Of a stretch of 40,798 nt of DNA, positions 24,654 to 33,266 are shown piece by piece. A program made the translations under genes and the position numbers. The first letter of the stretch is position 1, and each line of letters opens with the position of its first letter. The notes under the pieces are model-generated. The model was not told the origin of the DNA and made no database searches. It worked only from the letters and a program-made list of their open reading frames with translations. The stretch is from an uncultured Eubacterium sp. (GTDB taxonomy: Bacteria > Bacillota_A > Clostridia > Lachnospirales > Lachnospiraceae), in NCBI GenBank assembly GCA_910589045.1, contig CAJUSH010000032.1, forward strand, positions 1 through 40,798, written 5' to 3'.

Positions 24654-25607
24654 CTATGAATTTGAGAACTTGGACTCGCCCTTGAACTGGATCAGGGTAA
24701 CGATCAGCACAAGCGCAAACAGCACCATCGCAACGGCGCTGGAGTAACCCAGCTTCCAGTAGTTAAACGCGTTCTGATAGATGTAGTATACGAGCACGGT
24801 CGCCGAGTTGGAAAGCTTTCCGTCCCCGCCGCCTGCCAGCATCACGGCGATATCATATACCTTGAAGCAGTTGATCGTCAGCATGACGATGACAAAGAAC
24901 GTCGTGGGACGAAGCTGGGGCCATGTCACGTAGCAGAATTTCTGCCAGGTGTTGGCACCGTCCAGGCTCGCCGCCTCGTAAAGCTCGCCGGAAATACCCT
25001 GCAGTCCCGCAAGGTAAATCACCATATAATAGCCCATGTATTTCCACACACTAAACAGGATCAGGGTGAACATAACAAGCCCGCCGCCGAACCAGTTGGG
25101 CAGGTTCTCATTTGCCACCTTAAATACATAATAGAGAATCGCATTCACCGGACCCTTTGTCGGGTGGAAAATCATGGACCACACGGCCGTGATCGCCACC
25201 AGCGATGCGACGTAGGGGAAGAAGGACACGGTACGGAAAAATCCCCGGAAGCGCACCTTCTGGTTCAGGACGATTGCCAGCGCCAGCGATGCGATCATCG
25301 TCAGGGGCACGGTCCCGATACAGTAAATGATCGTATTTTTCAGCGCGGCAACAAAAAACGTATCATCCTTTAATGCTGCAAAGTTTGCCAGACCCACAAA
25401 TTTCATCGGGTTGTTGCCGTCCCACTCCAGAAATGCCAGCGCAAAGGCAAAGATAATGGGAACCAGCGTAAAAACTGCAAATCCGATAAAGTTAGGCGCG
25501 ATAAACGAATAGGCTACGGCATTGCGCTTGCGCTCACGGCGCTTTTTATTTCTTGCCATCTGCTCGGGCGAGGGTGCCTGGATGGCAGCATTTTCAGTCG
25601 TATTCAT
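24654..25607 (-). CDS. Carbohydrate ABC transporter permease (UgpA/LacF-like)
   Basis: A 317-residue CUT1 permease with six membrane helices. The EAA loop is EAASLDGANTWQKFCYVTWP. A basic N-terminus (KKRRERKRNAVAYS) precedes the first helix. It pairs with the downstream permease in a heterodimer that carries sugars across the membrane. GGAG is 10 bases before the ATG. The gene follows the binding-protein gene after 192 bases containing a strong stem-loop, a common way to make more binding protein than permease. Confidence 0.93.
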   Translation of the reverse strand: MNTTENAAIQAPSPEQMARNKKRRERKRNAVAYSFIAPNFIGFAVFTLVPIIFAFALAFLEWDGNNPMKFVGLANFAALKDDTFFVAALKNTIIYCIGTVPLTMIASLALAIVLNQKVRFRGFFRTVSFFPYVASLVAITAVWSMIFHPTKGPVNAILYYVFKVANENLPNWFGGGLVMFTLILFSVWKYMGYYMVIYLAGLQGISGELYEAASLDGANTWQKFCYVTWPQLRPTTFFVIVMLTINCFKVYDIAVMLAGGGDGKLSNSATVLVYYIYQNAFNYWKLGYSSAVAMVLFALVLIVTLIQFKGESKFSNS

Positions 25608-25690
25608 CCCTTTTTAACTCCTCTCTCAAAACTGCTTTTCACCTGATGCATGTGCCCGCGGTCCGGGCCGTCCGGTGCATCCGGCCGGTG

Positions 25691-25708
25691 GAAAGCAGTC
25701 CTGCTTTC
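25691..25708 (-). other. Short perfect hairpin in the binding protein-permease spacer
   Basis: GAAAGCAG and CTGCTTTC form an 8-bp stem with a 2-base loop, next to the terminator-like stem and CCGG-rich sequence. It may add to mRNA processing or stability. Confidence 0.5.
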
Positions 25709-25720
25709 ATTTTTTGTACG

Positions 25721-25752
25721 AAAAGGGGACTGGCTTTCTGCCAGCCCCCTTC
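25721..25752 (-). terminator. Leaky terminator/attenuator after the sugar-binding-protein gene
   Basis: Read on the minus strand, GGGGGCTGGC-agaaa-GCCAGtCCCC is followed by TTTTCG. It lies 48 bases after the binding-protein stop and before the permeases, so partial termination is likely to set the ratio of binding protein to permease. Confidence 0.75.
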
Positions 25753-25799
25753 CCAAATTACTTTCATCAACCAACCACTATATTCACTCTGCGGAATCG

Positions 25800-27188
25800 T
25801 TAGTTCAGGATCTTTCCGACTTCCTCGTTCATGCTCGCAATACCCTCGTCTACCGTAACCTCACGGTTCATGATAGAAGTATGGTAAGTATCCAGGATGT
25901 TGTTCACCTCGGATACGTTTTCAGCGTAAGGAACCTCAAGGTACAGGTTGGAAACGTTCAGTGCCTCCTTGCTCGCATCGTCGGTCGGGAATCCCTCTAA
26001 TGCGGTAATCACATTCGCAACCTCATCGGTCATGATTGCCGGGAAGTTACCGGTCTGTGCCATTACCAGAGCGCCCTCTGCGCCGGATACGAAATTCACG
26101 AAATCCCATGCCGCATCCTTCTGGCTGGAAGCGCTTGTCACGGAGATACCGGTAATTGTTCCAAGTGTGGAGCCGGGCTCTACACCCTCAGCGTGGGGAT
26201 ATTTTACGATGCCCCAGTTACCGCACAGGCTGGAATCGTACTCACCGCTTGCAAGGCTGCTCATCATGGTTGAGATAAACCAGGAGCCCATGTTCATCAT
26301 CGCTACGTCTCCGTTGGAGAATGCTGCGGAGTAATGCAGACCCTCTGTGCTCAGGGTAATGTAGTCACGGCAGATGCCGTCGTCTTCCTGCTTCAAAACC
26401 ATTTCATAGTAAGGCTTAAAGTAGTCGTAGTTGCCGTCTAAAATGCTGTGCTCGCCGTCAAGTACGCCGAATAACTGTACGGCAGATCTCCAGGTGTGGT
26501 AATGTGTGCCGTAAACCTGTGCGCCGAACTCGTCGGATGCAAGCTTGCGCGCCAGCTCATCGTACTGCTCAAAGGTCATATCGTTCGTCGGATAGTCAAC
26601 GCCTGCCGCATCGAACAGATCCTTATTATAGAATACAACCCAGAAATCGTTACGGAAGGGCAGCTCATAGAGCTCGCCGTCAACCGTTACCTGATCGGTC
26701 GCACCGCCGTACTGGGAAAGGTCGATGCCTGCGCTCTCGATATAGGAGTTCAGCGGCTCGAGCGTGTTCTTCTGTACCAGAGTCGCATAGCCGGGAACGT
26801 CCTTGATCGTTACGAGGTCAAAGTCCGTGCCGCTTCCGGAAAGCTCGGTTGCGAGTACGGTCATGTAATCGGTAGAGCCAAGGTCAACCATCTCGATGGT
26901 CACATTCTTGTTCTTCTCCTCGTAGGAATCCTTCAATGCCTGCCAGTAGGGTGTGGTGTCCTGATCCCAGATCGCCCACTTTAAGGTGATCTTCTCACCG
27001 TCTGCCGCATCGTCCGCAGGCTCGTCTGCCGCGTCGTCTGCGGGCTCATCCGCCGCATCGTCCGCAGGCTCATCTGCGGGCTGGTCTGCCGGCTGATCCG
27101 GCGCGTCATCACCGCTGCTTCCGCATCCTGCAAGCATGGAAGCGGTCATGGCACCTACCAGTAAGATGCTTAAAACTTTTCTTTTCAT
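25800..27188 (-). CDS. Sugar-binding lipoprotein of a CUT1 ABC transporter
   Basis: A 462-residue extracellular solute-binding protein (SBP_bac_1-like). It has a signal peptide with lipobox LAGC (Cys22, lipid-anchored), then an acidic linker (about 23-64) with three tandem DEPADDAA units. The binding domain contains PFRNDFWVVFYNKDLFDAAG and AAWDFVNFVSGAEGALVM segments. It delivers oligosaccharides to the two permeases encoded downstream. ATG at 27188 has GGGAGGT nine bases upstream. The gene is first in the minus-strand operon, behind a TATACT promoter with three ATGCA-containing repeats upstream, matching control by the adjacent YesM/YesN system. Confidence 0.94.
   Translation of the reverse strand: MKRKVLSILLVGAMTASMLAGCGSSGDDAPDQPADQPADEPADDAADEPADDAADEPADDAADGEKITLKWAIWDQDTTPYWQALKDSYEEKNKNVTIEMVDLGSTDYMTVLATELSGSGTDFDLVTIKDVPGYATLVQKNTLEPLNSYIESAGIDLSQYGGATDQVTVDGELYELPFRNDFWVVFYNKDLFDAAGVDYPTNDMTFEQYDELARKLASDEFGAQVYGTHYHTWRSAVQLFGVLDGEHSILDGNYDYFKPYYEMVLKQEDDGICRDYITLSTEGLHYSAAFSNGDVAMMNMGSWFISTMMSSLASGEYDSSLCGNWGIVKYPHAEGVEPGSTLGTITGISVTSASSQKDAAWDFVNFVSGAEGALVMAQTGNFPAIMTDEVANVITALEGFPTDDASKEALNVSNLYLEVPYAENVSEVNNILDTYHTSIMNREVTVDEGIASMNEEVGKILN
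26998..27106 (-). repeat. 24-bp repeats encoding the acidic lipoprotein linker
   Basis: Three near-identical 24-bp units encode DEPADDAA, flanked by shorter DQPA and DEPA units. They form a flexible spacer between the lipid anchor and the binding domain and may vary in copy number between strains. Confidence 0.75.
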
Positions 27189-27248
27189 TTTACAATTACC
27201 TCCCTTTGATCATTTGGCCGCCCTCCCGGGCAACCTTTGTATAAACAA

Positions 27249-27276
27249 AGTATAGCTTTTCGGCCCTTCAAAACAA
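27249..27276 (-). promoter_or_regulatory. Promoter of the sugar operon
   Basis: On the minus strand the -10 TATACT (27254-27249) follows a weak -35 TTGTTT at 16 bases. The poor -35 fits an activator-dependent promoter. Confidence 0.55.
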
Positions 27277-27294
27277 ATGGCTGATTTTTCTTTT

Positions 27295-27346
27295 TTATGC
27301 AAAATTTATGCAGAATCTCCCATTTTCCGAAAAAAAAGATGCAAAA
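27295..27346 (-). promoter_or_regulatory. Three direct ATGCA repeats, candidate YesN operator
   Basis: On the plus strand TATGCAAAAT, TATGCAGAAT and GATGCAAAAT have ATGCA at 27297, 27308 and 27339. The spacings of 11 and 31 bases equal about one and three helical turns. They lie about 55-100 bases upstream of the predicted start of the sugar operon and near the regulator gene. The AraC-type regulator encoded by the adjacent gene is the likely binder. Confidence 0.5.
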
Positions 27347-27443
27347 TCTTCGAAAAAGTTGTAAAATTTTATTATCATGATTCAAAGCCGGGATGCACGG
27401 GGTATGTCCAAGCCCGGCTGTACGCCGTTATCAGGAGGGGCCT

Positions 27444-29246
27444 ATGTACAAATCCATCAAGAAAAAAATACTGCGGATCTCCGTTGCCTTCACGCTGATC
27501 ATGGGCCTGCTCGTCGCCGGCACCTGCTATTTTCTGTTTTACCACTATAATAGAAACAGCCTCACACACAGCACGGAGGTAAACGTCCAGCACATCGCAG
27601 ACGCCATAAACGAGGAGTACGACAACGTGGAGTCCCTCGTGCGCTGGTGCCAGCTCAACCTGCGCCTCCTGCCCTACTCCCTGTACCAGGACAACTCCGG
27701 CAATTCCAGGCTCGCGCTTTACGAACGCCTGAACAACCAGTTCGGCACCACGGATTCCACCGGCTACATCCACCGCTTTGTGGTGAGCAATTTCAGTGAT
27801 TACTACATCCAGATCGTATCCACGGTCTTTTCCACCACAGCCGACGTACCCGCCGTCATCATGGGACAGGACTACTTTTACCCGACGCTCGAGGCAGGCG
27901 ACTTTGATTTTTCCATGGGGCTTGTAGACGACCCGCTCATGCGCACGTCAAAGCAGATGCTTCCCATCATCCGTCCCATCTACCATCCCTACAATTCTAC
28001 GGTGCTGGGATGGCTGCTCGTGCAGCTGAGCCCCGCACTGTTTACCGATGCCTTTAAAACCTACTCCGTCGACTCTGAGAGCAACTTTTATTTAAGCGTC
28101 GCAGACAGGCTCTACGCCTATGAAGGCGGCGTGCTGGTGCCCCTCGAAGAGCCTCTGTGGGGCGAGCAGGAAACAAAGCGCGAGCTGCTGTACGGGGACA
28201 CCACTCTCTCCGTCTCCCTCACCGACGGCACCCGGTACGTGACACGGCCCCTGAGCTTAAACGGCTGCTATGTCACCCAGAGCATCCCCATCACGCACCC
28301 GCTGCTGCAGATGAATTCGTTTATTTATGTGTTCGGCATGATCGCCCTGCTCGTCGTGCTCGCCGGGCTCATCTACACACTGTACCTAAACCACATCGTA
28401 AACCGGCCCTTAGAGCGGCTGCTCTCCCGCATGAAAAAAATCTCCGCCGGAGATTTCACGGCGGATGCAGCCATCGAGTGGGACAATGAATTCGGAGATA
28501 TCGGACGGGGCATCAACGAGCTGTCAGGAAGCGTGCAGAAGCTCATCGACACCCGGGTCCGGATCGAAAAGGAAAAGCGGGAATATGAATACCAGATGCT
28601 CCAGAGCCAGATCAATCCCCACTTTCTGTACAACACGTTAAACTCCATCAAGTGGATGGCATCCATCCAGAACGCCACCGGCATTCCCGAGATGACCACC
28701 GCCCTCTCCCGCCTGCTCAAAAGCATCGCAAAGGACGAGCGCCAGCGGGTCCCCATCCAAACGGAGCTTGACTTTTTAAACGACTACTACACGATCCAGA
28801 AATACCGCTACGGCGGCAGCATCACGATGGATGTCTCCCTTGCGGACGACGCCCTCACAAACAACGAGATTCTGCGCTTTACGCTGCAGCCCATCGTGGA
28901 AAACGCCATCTTCCACGGCATAGAGCCGAAGGGGGCCGCCGGTGCGGTAGGCATCCGTGTCCGTAAAAATGCGGACGGCAACGTGTGCATCGACGTCACC
29001 GACGACGGCGTTGGCATGGACAGCGAAACCGTCGCACAGCTTTTAACCGGCGAAAAAAAATCGTCGTCCAATTTTTTCCGGGATATCGGCATTTCCAATG
29101 TCCACAAACGGCTGCAGTATGAATACGGCGAGGCCTACGGCCTGTCCTTTTCCAGTGAGATCGGAAAGTATACCACTGTCACCGTCACCCTGCCTGAAAA
29201 ACCCTATAAGGAACAGGCAGCTTCCACAGGAGGTAACCATGTATAA
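27444..29246 (+). CDS. Sensor histidine kinase, YesM/LytS-like
   Basis: A 600-residue membrane kinase. TM1 is at about 12-33 and TM2 at about 292-316, with an extracellular sensing domain of about 255 residues between. HAMP (about 317-370) leads to a His_kinase domain with phospho-His393 in QSQINPHFLYNTLN, N-box Asn487 (VENAIFHG) and G-box DDGVG (520-524). Such kinases respond to extracellular sugars in carbohydrate loci. ATG at 27444 has AGGAGG five bases upstream. The gene overlaps the regulator gene by 8 bp and is transcribed away from the sugar operon. Confidence 0.94.
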   Translation: MYKSIKKKILRISVAFTLIMGLLVAGTCYFLFYHYNRNSLTHSTEVNVQHIADAINEEYDNVESLVRWCQLNLRLLPYSLYQDNSGNSRLALYERLNNQFGTTDSTGYIHRFVVSNFSDYYIQIVSTVFSTTADVPAVIMGQDYFYPTLEAGDFDFSMGLVDDPLMRTSKQMLPIIRPIYHPYNSTVLGWLLVQLSPALFTDAFKTYSVDSESNFYLSVADRLYAYEGGVLVPLEEPLWGEQETKRELLYGDTTLSVSLTDGTRYVTRPLSLNGCYVTQSIPITHPLLQMNSFIYVFGMIALLVVLAGLIYTLYLNHIVNRPLERLLSRMKKISAGDFTADAAIEWDNEFGDIGRGINELSGSVQKLIDTRVRIEKEKREYEYQMLQSQINPHFLYNTLNSIKWMASIQNATGIPEMTTALSRLLKSIAKDERQRVPIQTELDFLNDYYTIQKYRYGGSITMDVSLADDALTNNEILRFTLQPIVENAIFHGIEPKGAAGAVGIRVRKNADGNVCIDVTDDGVGMDSETVAQLLTGEKKSSSNFFRDIGISNVHKRLQYEYGEAYGLSFSSEIGKYTTVTVTLPEKPYKEQAASTGGNHV

Positions 29247-30834
29247 ACTATTGATCGTAGACGATGAACCACTCGTACAGGTGGGCATCAAATCCATGCT
29301 CGACTGGAGCACCCTTGACGTAGAGATCACCGGCACCGCCGCAAACGGCGAGGCGGCATTAAAGCTCATTGAGCAGCAGCTTCCGGACATTGTGATCACC
29401 GATATCAAAATGCCTATTTTAAGCGGTCTTGAGCTGGTGCGCATCTGCCGGGAGCGCTACGGCTCCCTCCCTGCCTTTCTCATTCTCACCAGCTACGAGG
29501 ATTTTGCCATGGCAAAGCAGGCGATCTCCTATCAGGTCACGGACTATCTCGTCAAGCTGGAGCTGGATGCGTCCATGCTGGAGACAAGCGTCCGCCGCGC
29601 AATTGCACTGATCAACAAGAGCAAGGCCCCCACCGTGAAGGGACGTACAGATTTTTCCCATGCCGGCGCTCTGCGGGAACGGTTTTTCATCCGTCTGGTC
29701 AATAACCTGTTTGAGAGCGAGGAACAATTTCTGCTGCAAAAGGAGGAGCTTTCCATCTCCTTTCCGCCCGAGGGCTGTCTGGCAGGCTATTTTCTTATAG
29801 ATCCGCCCCCGGACACAAACATGGACAGCGGACAGCTCTTAAACCTGTACAGCTCCGCGCTGGAGATGTTTATCCAGCTCATCGCGAAATACATCGCCTG
29901 TTATGTGACGCCCCTGGATGCCCGCCACTTTCTCGCCGTGTTTCCCTTTGCCGGAGAGGAAGCCGACGAGGCGCGCCCGGAGCTTATCCATGCCCTCGAA
30001 AATACGCGCGGGATGCTCAAAAACTATTACAACGCAACCATCCGCGCAGGGCTCGGCCACCCGGTTTCCAACCCCTTTGACCTCTCCGGCTCCTTTTACG
30101 AGGCCAAGCAGTCCCTTGCCGGAACGGATGCGGACACGCCCTTCCTCTTTTTCGACGGGCTGGACCGCAACGCTGCCGGAAGTGTTTTTAACATGGCGAT
30201 CTTCAAAAACGACATACGCGCCGCCTATGAGGAGATGAACCACGAAAAGCTCCGGGGCATTTTCGCGTCCATCACGGAGCTGTTCTCGCAGCACACGTCC
30301 CACTATCTGCAGGCAATGGATGCGGCAGGCTCCATTCTCTACCTGACCATCTCCCTTCTGCCGGAGGGGGAGCACATCGTGAGCGACATTTTTTCGGAGG
30401 ATGCCGCCGGATACCGCAGCCTCTACCAGCTTGGCACCACCGAGCAGGTCATGAACTGGATGCAGACGCTCTGCGACGGGCTGTGCGCTTATTTTCTGTC
30501 GGAAAAGGAGGATTACAAAAATCATGTGGTCGCAAACGTCAAGTCCTACATCAACCAGAACCTGAACCAAAAGCTGACCTTAAACGAGGTCGCCGCTGCC
30601 TTCGGCATCAGCCCCGGCTATTTAAGCTCCCTGTTCGGAAAATATTCGGATATGGGTTTTGTTGCATGCGTGAACCACGCCAAGATCACCGCAGCCAAGA
30701 AAATGCTGCGGGAAAGCAATGACAAAATCTACGAGATTGCCGAAAAGCTGGGCTTTGAGAGCGCCTTTTATTTCAGCAAGGTATTCAAGAAGGTGGAGGG
30801 CTGCTCGCCCCGGGAATTTGTGCAGAAGGGATAA
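29239..30834 (+). CDS. Response regulator with AraC-type DNA-binding domain, YesN-like
   Basis: A 531-residue regulator with a receiver (VDDE at 7-10, phospho-acceptor Asp55 in IVITDIKMP), a long central region of about 300 residues, and a C-terminal AraC/XylS double HTH (about 430-531: LTLNEVAAAFGISPGYLSSLF and IYEIAEKLGFESAFYFSKVFKK). ATG at 29239 has a perfect AGGAGGT seven bases upstream and overlaps the kinase stop. The kinase phosphorylates it, and it then activates the divergent sugar operon, probably through the ATGCA repeats. A stem-loop follows the stop codon. Confidence 0.94.
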   Translation: MYKLLIVDDEPLVQVGIKSMLDWSTLDVEITGTAANGEAALKLIEQQLPDIVITDIKMPILSGLELVRICRERYGSLPAFLILTSYEDFAMAKQAISYQVTDYLVKLELDASMLETSVRRAIALINKSKAPTVKGRTDFSHAGALRERFFIRLVNNLFESEEQFLLQKEELSISFPPEGCLAGYFLIDPPPDTNMDSGQLLNLYSSALEMFIQLIAKYIACYVTPLDARHFLAVFPFAGEEADEARPELIHALENTRGMLKNYYNATIRAGLGHPVSNPFDLSGSFYEAKQSLAGTDADTPFLFFDGLDRNAAGSVFNMAIFKNDIRAAYEEMNHEKLRGIFASITELFSQHTSHYLQAMDAAGSILYLTISLLPEGEHIVSDIFSEDAAGYRSLYQLGTTEQVMNWMQTLCDGLCAYFLSEKEDYKNHVVANVKSYINQNLNQKLTLNEVAAAFGISPGYLSSLFGKYSDMGFVACVNHAKITAAKKMLRESNDKIYEIAEKLGFESAFYFSKVFKKVEGCSPREFVQKG

Positions 30835-30840
30835 AATCAT

Positions 30841-30883
30841 TCCGGTTATACGAAACGGACGCAGGCCGCTGCGTATAACCGGA
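30841..30883 (+). terminator. Inverted repeat after the two-component genes
   Basis: A perfect 12-bp inverted repeat (TCCGGTTATACG / CGTATAACCGGA) has a 19-base loop that itself contains GCAG...CTGC. It starts six bases after the YesN-type stop. The T-run is poor (TCTTTT about 8 bases later), so it could be a weak terminator or a transcript-stabilising stem. Confidence 0.5.
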
Positions 30884-30976
30884 GCCAGGGTCTTTTGCCG
30901 ATTTCAGCAGGGAAAGCATCTGCTATTTGGCAAGGCTGCACCGCACCTTCGCCCCGGGCATGAAAGGAAGTCCCTG

Positions 30977-31702
30977 TCACTCGGTTCTGCGCTTTTTGAG
31001 CAGCGCATTGACCGCTATGAGCAGCACGGATCCGATCACAATGTCCGCCAATACCGACACTGCGATCTTCCCGATAAAAATCCCGTTTGTGTTTTTCTTC
31101 TGCCATGCATCGTTGAGCATGTACAGAAGATAATCATCCGGTGTCTGATAGGTATCCATAGCATCCTTTAGGAGCACCCGGGTCTTATCAAGCATCCCCG
31201 CCTTCGTCCCGAGGGGCAGCGTGATCTCCGCGCCCGCCCTGATCTGCCGTGCATAGCAGCGGTTCATCTGCGCCAGCACATGGCTTCCGTCCGCCAGCTC
31301 GATCACATAAATCGGGCAGTAAATCTGCGGCATGTGCAGCCATCCGCTGACAACCTCATCCCGCCTGCCTCCACTCGTCCGGCTTGTCCGCCTGTTGAAA
31401 AAGCCCTCCCATTTTGCAAGTGTATAAACATCCGTCTCATAGACGGCGCGGGGTGTCACGGTCACATAATCCAGGCCCGGGATCAGACCGTCCCACTGTC
31501 CGATTTCGGTGAGCGCAGCCACATCGTCACCCCCAGGCAGACCCGCATAATTCTTCGTCGTATCCTGCGCGATCTCCCGGGCGCCCACCGGCTCAAAGTC
31601 CGCCCGTTTCAGCAATAGCCCCTCCAGGTCAAACAAGTTGAAGACGGCCACTGCCGCCGCAAATGCTGCTATATACACAAATACATCCAAAAGCTTTCTC
31701 AT
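30977..31702 (-). CDS. Membrane protein of unknown function
   Basis: A 241-residue protein with a hydrophobic N-terminal segment (about 7-25, VFVYIAAFAAAVAVF) and another near the C-terminus (about 212-232, VLADIVIGSVLLIAV), and about 185 residues between. I do not recognise a family. It follows the amino-acid transporter ATPase gene by 37 bases on the same strand, so it may be a cotranscribed fourth gene. The ATG has GGGAG 12 bases upstream. Function unknown. Confidence 0.65.
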   Translation of the reverse strand: MRKLLDVFVYIAAFAAAVAVFNLFDLEGLLLKRADFEPVGAREIAQDTTKNYAGLPGGDDVAALTEIGQWDGLIPGLDYVTVTPRAVYETDVYTLAKWEGFFNRRTSRTSGGRRDEVVSGWLHMPQIYCPIYVIELADGSHVLAQMNRCYARQIRAGAEITLPLGTKAGMLDKTRVLLKDAMDTYQTPDDYLLYMLNDAWQKKNTNGIFIGKIAVSVLADIVIGSVLLIAVNALLKKRRTE

Positions 31703-31739
31703 ATCACTTACAGACTCCCTCGCTATTCACAGTCTTTTT

Positions 31740-32462
31740 TCACAGCACCTTCGACAAAAACTCCTGCGTCCGCTCGTTCTGCGGTTCACCGAATATCTGC
31801 TCAGGCGTACCCTGCTCCATAATATGCCCTTCATCCATAAAGAGCACACGGGTCGCGACCTCCCGCGCAAAGCCCATCTCGTGGGTCACCACAGCCATCG
31901 TCATGCCGTCTTCTGCAAGACCCTTCATCACGCCCAGCACCTCGCCTACCATTTCCGGGTCCAGCGCGGAGGTCGGCTCGTCAAAGAGCATCATCTTCGG
32001 CTTCAGCATAAGGGAGCGCACGATGGCGATACGCTGCTTCTGCCCGCCCGAGAGCTGCCCCGGATAGGTATCTGCCTTCTCCGCAAGGTTCACGAGGTCT
32101 AAAAGGCGCAGTGCCTCCTTCTGTGCCTGCTCCTTTTCCATGCGCTTTAGCTCGACCGGGGCAAGCGTCAGATTTTCCATGATGGACAGATGGGGAAACA
32201 GATTAAAATGCTGGAATACCATGCCCATCTGCTGACGGATCTCGTTGATATTCACGCCCTTTTCCGTGATATCCTTGCCGTCAAAGATAATCTGTCCGCC
32301 GGTAGGCTGCTCCAGCAGATTCAGGCAGCGCAGAAATGTAGATTTCCCCGAACCGGAGGGGCCGATGATCACGACCTTCTCCCCCTGCGCGATATGCTCG
32401 TTGATATCGATGAGCACCCGGTGCCCACCAAAGCTTTTACAAAGATTTTTAACGGTTATCAC
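31740..32462 (-). CDS. glnQ: Polar amino-acid ABC transporter ATPase (GlnQ-like)
   Basis: A 240-residue ATPase with Walker A GPSGSGKST, Q-loop QQMGMVFQHFN, signature LSGGQKQR, Walker B MLFDEPTSALD and H-loop VVTHEMGFA. It powers the permease for polar amino acids. The start is GTG at 32462, with GGAGG about 10 bases upstream; it overlaps the permease gene by 14 bp. Family names (GlnQ, HisP, ArtP) reflect homology; the substrate is not determined. Confidence 0.96.
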   Translation of the reverse strand: MITVKNLCKSFGGHRVLIDINEHIAQGEKVVIIGPSGSGKSTFLRCLNLLEQPTGGQIIFDGKDITEKGVNINEIRQQMGMVFQHFNLFPHLSIMENLTLAPVELKRMEKEQAQKEALRLLDLVNLAEKADTYPGQLSGGQKQRIAIVRSLMLKPKMMLFDEPTSALDPEMVGEVLGVMKGLAEDGMTMAVVTHEMGFAREVATRVLFMDEGHIMEQGTPEQIFGEPQNERTQEFLSKVL

Positions 32463-33177
32463 TTTCCCGCAGCCTCCTTTCCAGCTTGCCCATCAGCCAT
32501 GTAAAGAACATGACGATCACAAGGTAAATCGCCGCCACCGCGATCAGCGGGGGCAGCGCGTCAAACGTGTTGCCGCGGATGATATCGCCGCCCCGGGTCA
32601 GATCGTTTAACCCGATGTAGCCGCAGATAGACGTCTCCTTTAAGAGCGTGATCATCTCGTTGACCAGCGCAGGCAGCACATTTTTGATGGCCTGGGGCAA
32701 AATGATCTTCTGCATCGTTTTCCCATAGCCAAGGCCGAGGGACCGGCCCGCCTCCATCTGACCCTTGTCGATGGACATAATGCCGGAGCGGAAAATCTCC
32801 GCCACATACGCACCCGAATTGATTCCGAAGGTGAGCACCGCCACCAGCACCTTGTTTGTACTGCTGGCTAAAAATACAAAATACATCAAAAGCAGCTGTA
32901 CCATCGCAGGCGTTCCGCGGATGATCGTCAGATAAACCCGGCAAATCAGATTGAGCAGGTTTAGCAGAAATCCGGCAAAGCCCTTTCGCCCCGCCTCGCC
33001 CACCTGGTCATGGGCGGTGCGGATCACGGCTACAACGACACCGATCGCCAGTCCGAGGATGAGCGCGAGCAATGTGACAAGCGCCGTTACCTTCAAGCCG
33101 TTTACGATGTAGAGATATCGCTGCTTTTCGATAAAATCAAAGATCAGTTTTTCTTTTAACTCGATTACAAACTCCAT
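32449..33177 (-). CDS. Polar amino-acid ABC transporter permease
   Basis: A 242-residue HisMQ-type membrane permease (about five helices) with the EAA-like loop QMEAGRSLGLGYGKTMQKII. The N-terminal region (IVNGLKVTALVTLLALILGLAIG) and the RGTPAMVQL motif are typical. It partners with the adjacent ATPase and binding lipoprotein. ATG at 33177 has AAAGGTG about five bases upstream. One permease gene is present, so the pore is probably a homodimer. Confidence 0.93.
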   Translation of the reverse strand: MEFVIELKEKLIFDFIEKQRYLYIVNGLKVTALVTLLALILGLAIGVVVAVIRTAHDQVGEAGRKGFAGFLLNLLNLICRVYLTIIRGTPAMVQLLLMYFVFLASSTNKVLVAVLTFGINSGAYVAEIFRSGIMSIDKGQMEAGRSLGLGYGKTMQKIILPQAIKNVLPALVNEMITLLKETSICGYIGLNDLTRGGDIIRGNTFDALPPLIAVAAIYLVIVMFFTWLMGKLERRLRESDNR

Positions 33178-33216
33178 AAATCACCTTTCTAAGGCTGCGC
33201 CAATGGATACAAAAAC

Positions 33217-33246
33217 CCAAAAAGGAAGCGGATTACCCGCTTCCTT
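33217..33246 (-). terminator. Attenuator between binding-protein and permease genes
   Basis: A perfect 10-bp stem (AAGGAAGCGG / CCGCTTCCTT) with a 5-base loop is followed on the minus strand by TTTTTGGGTTTTTG. It is a strong terminator shape located within an operon, so partial read-through is expected, giving more binding protein than permease. Confidence 0.85.
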
Positions 33247-33266
33247 CTGCAACAATTCTTTCTTGT

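Noticed and set aside
27185..27385. A 66-codon minus-strand frame before the sugar-binding-protein gene
   Set aside because: It covers the operon promoter and operator repeats and lacks a good start site.
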